Shown here one piece after another: positions 1 to 5,910 of a stretch of 6,211 bases of DNA (positions are counted from its first letter, which is position 1; every line of letters starts with the position of its first letter). Where the stretch lies: the NCBI GenBank assembly GCA_047618505.1, contig JBLHLB010000251.1, forward strand, positions 1 to 6,211, given 5' to 3'. Origin of the DNA: JBLHLB01 sp047618505. GTDB taxonomy: Bacteria > Planctomycetota > UBA1135 > GCA-002686595. A program made the position numbers and the translations under genes. The notes under the pieces were generated by a model. The model had not been told where the DNA came from, searched no databases, and saw nothing but the letters and a program-made list of their open reading frames with translations.

Positions 1-96
1 AACCTTGGCTACCAGCAATTGATCGTCGACCGCGGCGGGGTCGGCGTCAACACCCCCCTATTCCAACTAACTCAGGATTCCAACGGGGGTAGATGA
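1..96 (+). CDS. C-terminal tail of a probable caspase-family paralogue (5' end outside window)
   Basis: An open frame enters from the left edge and ends at TGA 94-96, giving 31 residues that start NLGYQQLIVDRGG. Residues 5-23 align without gaps to residues 844-862 of the next gene: QQL, a Gly, a Val, TPLF and a Leu are shared, about 10 identities in 19, with Ile/Val, Asp/Glu and Asn/Asp swaps at other positions. The complete downstream protein ends one residue after this motif, while this one runs eight residues further. Codons differ throughout the aligned part, so the two are old paralogues or share a conserved domain end, not a recent duplication. By homology the missing part should carry a caspase-like domain, but nothing of it is visible. 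A chance open frame is possible because the piece is so short; the gapless C-terminus to C-terminus match argues against that. Confidence 0.68.
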   Translation, partial: NLGYQQLIVDRGGVGVNTPLFQLTQDSNGGR

Positions 97-123
97 CCCC
101 CACGGGGAGTCAGACTAATCCCC
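85..123 (+). other. G/C-run hairpins around the stop and intergenic gap of the tandem pair
   Basis: GGGGGT (85-90) can pair with ACCCCC (96-101) around a 5-nt loop, and the stem region includes the TGA stop of the upstream gene. The same C-run can instead pair with GGGG at 104-107, and GGGGA (104-108) can pair with TCCCC (119-123). The stems are mutually exclusive. No T-tract follows, so this is not a standard intrinsic terminator. A role in coupling or attenuation between the two genes is conjecture. Confidence 0.3.
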
Positions 124-132
124 TTCCTTCAC

Positions 133-2724
133 ATGCTCACAGCCCTACTACCCATCGCTGCATTGGCGTTCCTGACAGCGCCCGTCCCCCAAGACCAGCA
201 GACCCAAACGATTACTCGAGTGGGTCGCTTGGACGACGAGGACATTAAACTCAGCAGCGGGGAGTACGCGGAGACGCAAATGTTCGAAGTCACAGCGGTC
301 GGGCCGATGACGATTCGGCTCACGGGGGACTTCGATGGATACCTGATGGTGCAGCCCCCCGACTTCAGCACGACGAAGGAGGGGCAGCTGGACAACGACG
401 ATTGGATGGGTGACTTGACCGAGAGTCGCGTGGAGATCCCGGAGGCTGAGGTGGGAGCATGGCGAGTTCTCGTCACCACCTCCAGCAAAGGAGTCGGGGG
501 CAATTACACCTTGGCGGTAACGCTTCCTGCGGCAGTCGCAACCCAAGGAACAGACACATCTGATATTCCAACGAGCAGCCAGCAGATCCCTGGCAAGCTC
601 GCAGCGGGTGACAAGAAGATGAATACCGGCGAATACTTCGATCGCCACGTGGTCACCCTTGCCCTAGGCGAGTTGCTCGAAGTCACGATGGAATCAGATG
701 CCTTCGATACGTACTTGGTCCTCCAGGATGCGGAGGGCAACCCCATCAAGACGAACGACAACTTCGGCGGCTCTACAGGTATTTCTCGGCTTGCCTATAC
801 GGCACGGGTTGCCGGGACCTACGGGGTGATCGCGACCTCCGGCCCGCCAGATGTGACGGGGACTTACTCCTTGACCATTACACAGGGTCCTGGCGATCCG
901 AATGCGCTGCTCGACACCGGGGGTGAACACTTCCCGGGGCGCCTCACGACGAAGGATCGTGTCCTCGATGCTGGCAACTACATGGACATCATCGAACTGG
1001 AAGGAGCTCCGGGGGAATGGCTCCGGGTACAGCTCAACTCCACCGAGTTTGATGCGGTGCTTTACATCATGGGGTCCGACACGGAGATCATTGACAGCAA
1101 CGATGACTTCGCATCCGGAAGTACGAATGCCCGGATCACCTTCCAGATCCCAGCGGATGGCAAGTATGCCCTGGCAACGACCTCAGTCGGTATTGCGGAG
1201 GGCGAGTATGAGCTGGTGGTATCCCCGGGCCCTGCCCCCGGGGAAGTGACGACAGGAATCCTTACCACCGACGACGAAGCGTTGGAGGCGGGCGAGTTCT
1301 TTGACAGATATGAATTCAAGGTCAAGGCAGGAGAGACCGTTGAGTTCTTCCTTGAGTCCGGCGAGTTCGACGCCTTCCTCATCGTCCTGCCCCCCGAAGG
1401 CGATCCGATCCAGGTGAACGACACCGGCGGCAGCACAAACGCCAGGTACCGGTATACGGCGGATGCCTCTGGTCCCCTGCCCGTAATTGTGACCTCGAGA
1501 CGAGCGAGTGAAACAGGCGCCTATGCCCTCACCGTTAGCAGAGACCTCGAGAGCAGTACGAACACCAGAGGTTCATCAGGCTCTGCCAACCCTTCCGTGC
1601 AATACGAAGGCACGCTGACCATAGGCACCTTCGCCGGTGGTCGCCTGGAGGAAGGTGATATGAGTCTGGATACCGGGCAATTCAGGGACACCTGGGTCTT
1701 TGAAGCCATCGCCGGCCAGATTGTGTTCTTCGAAATGGCTTCCACCGAATTCGACACCTACCTCGAGTTGATCGACTCCACGGGTGACGTCCTACAGAAT
1801 GACAATCTAGACGGCCAACGGGAGCTTTCTGGTATCCAGTGGACAGCTCCGGCGGACGGTCCTGTCGAGGTAGTCGCGACCTCCTACCGGCGTGGCGAAT
1901 CGGGCCGCTATCGCCTGAGCGTAAGGACTGGAAGTGCCCCGGCCACGCTGGATGCCAGATCAGGGAACACCTTCGGCGTGTTCGTCGGCGTAAGTGACTA
2001 CGCAGGCGACGCTCCTGGATTGCCGGGGTGTGCAGACGACGCCTTGAGTCTTGTGCGCGCTCTGATGGAAGAGACCGGCATGCCGCAGGAGAACGCGATC
2101 TCCTTGACGAACAAAGAGGCACGCACCGCCAATGTGCGCGATGCAATCTTGAGCTGCGCCGATCGAATGCAGGAAGGCGACACCTTCGTCTTCTTCTTCT
2201 CCGGCCGTGGCGCGCACCTCAAGCATCCCAACCCTGTCGCGGAAGATCCCGATGGCCATGACGCCCTGGATGAAGCTCTTTGGCTTCACGATGGACTGTT
2301 GCTGGACGACGAGCTCAATCAGCTCCTGGCGGGATTCTCGGACAACACGTGCCTGGTCATCCTAGATGCCTGTTTCAGCGGGGGGTTCTCAAAGGACGTG
2401 ATCAAAGAGCCCGGGCGCATGGGACTCTTCACCTCCAGCGAGGATCTTTCGAGCTCCGTCGCATCGAAGTTCGAGGCGGGAGGATTCCTGGCGGGATTCA
2501 TCGCCAGCGCAGTAGGTTCCGATTCAGGCACAGCGGACAGGAACGGAGACAGGATTATCTCCGCAGCCGAGCTGAACAAGTTCATCGACGACGGCTATCG
2601 CAGGCAGGCCGATCAAGAGCAGACCTCCAACTCAATCGATGGGCGCGATAGGCTTAAGAAACAGCAGTTGGTGATCGAGTCCGGCTCCGTCGCGGGCGAC
2701 ACGCCCCTCTTCATCCTGAATTAG
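133..2724 (+). CDS. Secreted multi-PPC caspase-like protein (probable pseudo-caspase)
   Basis: This 863-residue protein begins with a hydrophobic signal-like segment (residues 2-15, ending near LTAPVPQ), so export is likely; the n-region has no Lys or Arg, which is unusual. Residues about 27-598 hold five PPC-like repeats, followed by a caspase/peptidase C14-like domain from about 612 to 830. In that domain are the first strand FGVFVGVSDY, PGCADDA (631-637), the His-loop region FFFSGRGAH (687-695), DEALWLHDG (713-721), DDELNQLL, and the nucleophile region LVILDACFSGG with Cys747. The residue that is His in SGHG is Arg692, so the usual His-Cys dyad is incomplete; His695 and His698 lie nearby. 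An EF-hand-like loop follows at 802-813. The ATG at 133 is the only standard start after the in-frame stop at 94-96. No Shine-Dalgarno sits at normal spacing: GGGGAG at 104-109 is too far, and the bases just upstream are pyrimidine-rich. The gene lies 36 nt after a probable paralogue. Substrate and role are unknown; loss of proteolysis is inferred. Confidence 0.9.
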   Translation: MLTALLPIAALAFLTAPVPQDQQTQTITRVGRLDDEDIKLSSGEYAETQMFEVTAVGPMTIRLTGDFDGYLMVQPPDFSTTKEGQLDNDDWMGDLTESRVEIPEAEVGAWRVLVTTSSKGVGGNYTLAVTLPAAVATQGTDTSDIPTSSQQIPGKLAAGDKKMNTGEYFDRHVVTLALGELLEVTMESDAFDTYLVLQDAEGNPIKTNDNFGGSTGISRLAYTARVAGTYGVIATSGPPDVTGTYSLTITQGPGDPNALLDTGGEHFPGRLTTKDRVLDAGNYMDIIELEGAPGEWLRVQLNSTEFDAVLYIMGSDTEIIDSNDDFASGSTNARITFQIPADGKYALATTSVGIAEGEYELVVSPGPAPGEVTTGILTTDDEALEAGEFFDRYEFKVKAGETVEFFLESGEFDAFLIVLPPEGDPIQVNDTGGSTNARYRYTADASGPLPVIVTSRRASETGAYALTVSRDLESSTNTRGSSGSANPSVQYEGTLTIGTFAGGRLEEGDMSLDTGQFRDTWVFEAIAGQIVFFEMASTEFDTYLELIDSTGDVLQNDNLDGQRELSGIQWTAPADGPVEVVATSYRRGESGRYRLSVRTGSAPATLDARSGNTFGVFVGVSDYAGDAPGLPGCADDALSLVRALMEETGMPQENAISLTNKEARTANVRDAILSCADRMQEGDTFVFFFSGRGAHLKHPNPVAEDPDGHDALDEALWLHDGLLLDDELNQLLAGFSDNTCLVILDACFSGGFSKDVIKEPGRMGLFTSSEDLSSSVASKFEAGGFLAGFIASAVGSDSGTADRNGDRIISAAELNKFIDDGYRRQADQEQTSNSIDGRDRLKKQQLVIESGSVAGDTPLFILN
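211..1926 (+). repeat. Five PPC-like beta-sandwich repeats encoded in tandem
   Basis: Five divergent units of about 105-128 residues each begin with a G-x-L-x-x-x-D-x-x-(L/M)-x-(S/T/A)-G-(E/N/Q)-(Y/F) signature, with the first Gly at residues 31, 154, 269, 375 and 503. Each then has an FDxxL strand: FDGYL at 67, FDTYL at 191, FDAVL at 306, FDAFL at 412 and FDTYL at 540. An Asn/Asp-rich turn follows (NDD, NDN, NDD, ND, NDN), and each closes with a G-x-Y-x-L strand or close variant. This is the pattern of the bacterial pre-peptidase C-terminal (PPC) domain, usually found beside secreted proteases and thought to aid secretion, folding or binding. A Ser/Thr/Asn-rich linker (about 472-489) separates units four and five. 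The repetition is at protein level; the DNA copies have diverged. Confidence 0.82.
2536..2571 (+). other. EF-hand-like calcium-binding loop in the caspase-like protein
   Basis: Residues 802-813 read DRNGDRIISAAE. Asp802, Asn804, Asp806, Ser810 and Glu813 occupy EF-hand loop positions 1, 3, 5, 9 and 12, and Ile809 occupies the hydrophobic position 8. Position 6, usually Gly, is Arg807, so it is a degenerate loop. A helix-like stretch, LNKFIDDGYRRQ, follows. Similar D-x-N-G-D...E loops occur near the C-terminus of bacterial caspase-family proteins. Actual Ca2+ binding is inferred. Confidence 0.5.
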
Positions 2725-2740
2725 GTGGCGGGGCCCGCGC
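2725..2740. other. 16-nt convergent intergenic gap with a short GC hairpin
   Basis: The caspase-like gene and hflX converge here with only 16 nt between their stops. The gap contains GCGG (2728-2731) and CCGC (2735-2738) able to form a 4-bp stem with a 3-nt loop. A further inverted repeat, TCCTTC/GAAGGA at 2753-2766, lies inside the end of hflX. Neither is followed by a T-tract on either strand, so no standard terminator can be called; transcripts from the two strands probably overlap at their 3' ends. Confidence 0.3.
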
Positions 2741-4090
2741 TCATGCGCTGGATCCTTCCCGAAGGAACGGTTCGACGGGTTCTTTGATCACGTCGAACTT
2801 GACCTTGTCTCCCACGGTGCGCCGCAAGTTTCCAAAGGCGCCTTCCGCGACGCGCAGGATGACCGTCAGGCGCTCGGCCGCGTCATCGACCTCTTCACTG
2901 CTGACCACGCCAGCTTTGCGAACGGCCGCCAGGCTCTTGCCATCGGCCAGGGCAAAGCTAGCCCGGACCGTAGCCGAACGCGCGTCCAAACGGGCAGCGA
3001 CGACAGCCTCGAGGCGATCAATGCCTTCCCCTGACTTCGCTGAGAGGTGCACGACTGCGCCCTCGAAGTCCCCCGTCAGAAGCTGCAGCCGGATTGGTTC
3101 TTCGACCTGATCAACCTTGTTCAGGACCAACACATCCGCGCGCCGCGCGGTGATATCCGCCAGGGTTTCATCCACCGCGTCCATCTGCGCTCGGGCGTCG
3201 GGGTGAGATGCATCGGCGACGTTCAGGACCAGGTCCACGTTAAGGGCTTCCTCCAGCGTGGCGTGAAAAGACGCCACCAGGTGGTGCGGAAGGCGCTGCA
3301 CAAAACCAACGGTGTCCGACAAGAGCACGGTGCGCCCATCGGGCAGGCGCCATTGACGGGTGCGCGTATCCAGGGTCGCAAAGGGCATGTCCGCGACGAA
3401 CTCATCGGAGCCCGTCAAGCGATTGAGTAGCGTCGACTTACCGGCGTTCGTGTAACCGATTAGGCCCACGGTGAATTGCTCGCCGCGGGTCTGCACTTGA
3501 CGACGCTTGCGCTGTTCGATGTCCAACATGCGCTGCTTCAGGTCCTTGATGCGGTCGTTGATCAGGCGACGGTCAGTCTCGAGCTGTGTCTCACCCGGAC
3601 CACGCGTTCCAACCGCTCCCTCCATGCGCTCCAGGTGAGTCCACATACGGCGCAATCGCGGACGCATGTACTCCATCTGTGCCAGTTCAACCTGTAGTCG
3701 CGCCTGGGCCGTGCGTGCACGCGTCGCGAAGATGTCCAGGATCAACTCGGAGCGATCGACCACGCGCGTATTCAGAGCCTTCTCAAGGTTGCGCCCTTGG
3801 CCCGGTGAAAGACTGTTGTCCACCATGACCGCATCCGCGCAAGTGCGCTCGAGCGCTTCTGCTATCTCGGCCACCTTGCCCTTGCCAAGGAATGTGCTGG
3901 AGTCAGGGCGCACGCGGCGTTGAACAAGGGGCTCGCCCTCATCCTCGACGACCTCTGCGCCAGCCGCCTCCACCAGACTCTTGGCTTCGGAGAGGGGTCC
4001 ACCGAATTCGACCACATGTTCGGGTAAGAGCACGCCACAAACGAGAAAGCGCTCGCGGGCTGCACCCGTTTTTTTGGGTTCACGACTCAT
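2741..4090 (-). CDS. hflX: GTPase HflX (ribosome-associated)
   Basis: HflX is a translational GTPase-family protein that binds the 50S subunit and, in studied bacteria, splits stalled or heat-damaged 70S ribosomes. This 449-residue product has the full family layout. The N-terminal HflX domain spans about 14-115, with FLGKGK at 67-72 and the DNSLSPGQ turn at 91-98. A helical linker holds MEYMRPRLRRMW and the family signature GTRGPGETQLE at 161-171. The G domain has G1 GYTNAGKST (212-220), the G2 Thr in FATLDT (237-242), G3 DTVGF (259-263), G4 NKVD (324-327) and G5 SAK (350-352). A C-terminal domain follows. All GTP-binding motifs are intact, and the length is close to the roughly 430 residues typical of the family. 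The ATG overlaps the nadB TGA as ATGA, with GGAG 11 nt upstream inside nadB, which suggests translational coupling. A run of seven A's in codons 5-8 (coding strand) is the only local oddity. Confidence 0.97.
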   Translation of the reverse strand: MSREPKKTGAARERFLVCGVLLPEHVVEFGGPLSEAKSLVEAAGAEVVEDEGEPLVQRRVRPDSSTFLGKGKVAEIAEALERTCADAVMVDNSLSPGQGRNLEKALNTRVVDRSELILDIFATRARTAQARLQVELAQMEYMRPRLRRMWTHLERMEGAVGTRGPGETQLETDRRLINDRIKDLKQRMLDIEQRKRRQVQTRGEQFTVGLIGYTNAGKSTLLNRLTGSDEFVADMPFATLDTRTRQWRLPDGRTVLLSDTVGFVQRLPHHLVASFHATLEEALNVDLVLNVADASHPDARAQMDAVDETLADITARRADVLVLNKVDQVEEPIRLQLLTGDFEGAVVHLSAKSGEGIDRLEAVVAARLDARSATVRASFALADGKSLAAVRKAGVVSSEEVDDAAERLTVILRVAEGAFGNLRRTVGDKVKFDVIKEPVEPFLREGSSA

Positions 4091-5799
4091 TGCTGTGCAG
4101 TCTCCGCCTGCGCCTGTCTAACGTCAACATGTTCGAGCCCAACTGCCACAAGTTGAGGTCCGTCCACCTCGGGAATCAAGCGAGTGTGCTGTGCCGGACC
4201 TGCCTTAGCGGAGGGAAAGTCGCTGCGCCAATGGACGCCACGCGACTCTTCTCGGGCGAGGGCGCCAATGGTTGCGAGCTGTGACATGAGCAACATGTTG
4301 AGGAGTTCCCAGGTGCGCGGATTCGAGGGAGCGAGGGCTTCCACGGCCCGCGTCCACAGACTGATCTTATCGAGAGCGTCACGCATGCTGGTGGCATCAC
4401 GCTCCACTCCCATCTGGCGCCACATCAACGACTTCAGGGAATAGACCACGTCAGAGATGTTGACCTGTATTCCGCCGGGGGCCGGTGCGAGAACGCGCGG
4501 AGGCCTAACCTCGAAGTCCGAGAGCCCCCGATCGGTCGCATCCTGGGCCGCCCGTTCGCCAGCCCGCGTCCCCAGGACCAATCCCTCGAGGAGCGAGTTC
4601 GACCCCATGCGGTTTGCGCCATGGAGACCGGTACTTGCGCATTCCCCCACCGCCGAGAGACCCCGCAGGGTCGTGCGACCATCGATGTCCACCTCAAGGC
4701 CCCCGACCTGATAATGCGCGCCGGGGCGCACGGGTACGGGATCCTTAGCGATGTCGATGCCGAAGAAGTGGCAAACCTTGGCAATGCCGGGGAACAGCTT
4801 GTGGGGGTCGCCATCGAGTTGGGAAAGGTCGAGATATACGTTCGTGTCGCGGGTCTCAACCATACGACGGAAAACGGCGCGACTGACGACATCACGCGGT
4901 GCCAACTCCGCCTTCGGATGCGCCTCGGGCATGAAGCGCACGCCATCGCGATCGCGCAGCAGACCACCGTGACCGCGCACGATTTCGCTGATCAACACGC
5001 GTGCAGCGCCGGCGATATAGAGCAGGGTCGGATGGAACTGAAAGAATTCGAGGTCGCGCACAACCGCGCCAGCCCGGAAGCCCATGGCGACGCCGTCTCC
5101 TGTGGCAATCGAAGGGTTGGTCGTTTCGCGGTAAAGCTGACCGGAGCCGCCGGTCGCCAGGATCGTGCGGCCACCGGAGAAGACCAGGGAGCGGCCGCGC
5201 TCGTCGCTTGCGAGCAATCCGATGACGGTCCCATCCTGGTCCTGAAGGAGGTCGAGGGCGAAGACCTTGGGAAACAGGGTGATGCGCGGGTGCTCTTCGA
5301 GGGCGCGTACAACGGTCGCTTGAATCTCGCGGCCAGTGGAGTCGCCGTGGGCGTGCACGATACGGGGATGGCTATGCCCACCTTCCCTAGAGAGAGTCAA
5401 GCTCCCGTCGGGTTCGCGGTCGAGCTTTGCCCCCCACTGCAGCAGTCGCTTGATCGATGCGCGACCCGCGCCAATGACCGCCTCCACAACCTCGCGATTC
5501 GACAGGCCACAGCCAACATCCAGGGTGTCCTGCACATGGGAAGCGACGCTGTCGTCGGCCCCGAGTACGGCCGCCACGCCACCCTGGGCATAGAGGGTGT
5601 TTGTTTCCTGCGGAGTTTCCTTGGTCAGCAGCGCTACTTCCGCGCCGCTCGCTGCCGCCGCCAAGGCAGCGGCACTTCCGGCGGCACCACTGCCCACCAC
5701 GAGAACGTCAAACCGGAAAAGCGGCACCTTGCGCGAATCGACGGAGAGCAGACGACTCTCGAAGCCCAAAGGGAAACGTTGTTGGAAGCGTTGATTCAA
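4087..5799 (-). CDS. nadB: L-aspartate oxidase NadB
   Basis: NadB is a cytoplasmic FAD enzyme that oxidises L-aspartate to iminoaspartate, which NadA condenses with dihydroxyacetone phosphate to quinolinate in de novo NAD synthesis. The 570-residue product has the FAD dinucleotide motif GSGAAG (36-41), NTLYAQGG (67-74), SREGGHSHPRIVHA with Glu139, QFHPT with His256, the catalytic-type Arg302 in ELAPRDVV, HYQVGG with His362, and ANRMGSNSLLEGLVLG with Arg397. The helical C-terminal domain is present. These motifs favour NadB over succinate dehydrogenase or fumarate reductase flavoproteins. The start is TTG, with GAGG 9 nt upstream. It is preferred because residues 9-27 (RFPLGFESRLLSVDSRKVP) resemble the R-(Y/F)-L-x-F-(D/E)-x-R-x-x-P lead-in seen in some NadB proteins; a GTG at codon 25 is the alternative. 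One variant is RGHGG (275-279), where many relatives have RGEGA or RGEGG. nadA and nadC are not in the window. The gene overlaps hflX by 4 nt. Confidence 0.96.
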   Translation of the reverse strand: MNQRFQQRFPLGFESRLLSVDSRKVPLFRFDVLVVGSGAAGSAAALAAAASGAEVALLTKETPQETNTLYAQGGVAAVLGADDSVASHVQDTLDVGCGLSNREVVEAVIGAGRASIKRLLQWGAKLDREPDGSLTLSREGGHSHPRIVHAHGDSTGREIQATVVRALEEHPRITLFPKVFALDLLQDQDGTVIGLLASDERGRSLVFSGGRTILATGGSGQLYRETTNPSIATGDGVAMGFRAGAVVRDLEFFQFHPTLLYIAGAARVLISEIVRGHGGLLRDRDGVRFMPEAHPKAELAPRDVVSRAVFRRMVETRDTNVYLDLSQLDGDPHKLFPGIAKVCHFFGIDIAKDPVPVRPGAHYQVGGLEVDIDGRTTLRGLSAVGECASTGLHGANRMGSNSLLEGLVLGTRAGERAAQDATDRGLSDFEVRPPRVLAPAPGGIQVNISDVVYSLKSLMWRQMGVERDATSMRDALDKISLWTRAVEALAPSNPRTWELLNMLLMSQLATIGALAREESRGVHWRSDFPSAKAGPAQHTRLIPEVDGPQLVAVGLEHVDVRQAQAETAQQ

Positions 5800-5910
5800 G
5801 CGCCTGGGCCTCGGAGTCGGATCATTCCGGCAGAGCGAGGGAGAGGATGTTCGGGGGGGTACCGCCCGCGGCGGTGGAGGGTCAAGAGTGTACCTCTTCC
5901 ACCGGCCTGC
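5800..5910 (-). promoter_or_regulatory. 111-nt gap upstream of nadB with two hairpins
   Basis: Starting 7 nt after the stop of the upstream partial gene, an imperfect hairpin covers 5873-5903: GGTGG pairs with CCACC and AAGAG with CTCTT, with a 5-nt bulge (GACCC on the coding strand) and a GTACA loop. Next to it, ACCGCC (5861-5866) pairs with GGCGGT (5870-5875) over a 3-nt loop, so the two stems share bases and exclude each other. A C7 run follows on the coding strand. There is no T-tract, and no convincing -10 box was found behind TTGACC (5885-5880). It could be a processed operon spacer, a weak terminator or a nadB leader; which one cannot be decided. Confidence 0.3.

Noticed and set aside
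94..135. Read-through of TGA 94-96 to fuse the upstream gene with the caspase-like gene (same frame, no further stop before 133)
   Set aside because: The upstream protein has already passed its conserved C-terminal motif, and the downstream protein has its own signal-like N-terminus. A fusion would bury that segment.
2028..2651. Shorter open frames overlapping the caspase-like gene on both strands
   Set aside because: Their translations are low-complexity Arg/Ser/Pro-rich shadows with no motifs, while the main frame carries a consistent domain series.
2753..2766. TCCTTC/GAAGGA inverted repeat as a terminator of the caspase-like gene
   Set aside because: It lies inside hflX coding sequence, has a very small loop and no following T-tract.
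4069..4075. Run of seven T (A7 in the hflX coding strand) as a programmed frameshift site
   Set aside because: The codon phase (CCC AAA AAA ACG) does not give a slippery X-XXY-YYZ heptamer. The site is within the first eight codons and the zero frame encodes complete HflX.
4087..5799. Alternative identity as succinate dehydrogenase or fumarate reductase flavoprotein
   Set aside because: SREGGHSHPRIVHA, RFMPEAHPKAELAPRDVV and ANRMGSNSLLEGLV are NadB signatures, and no Sdh/Frd partner genes are nearby.
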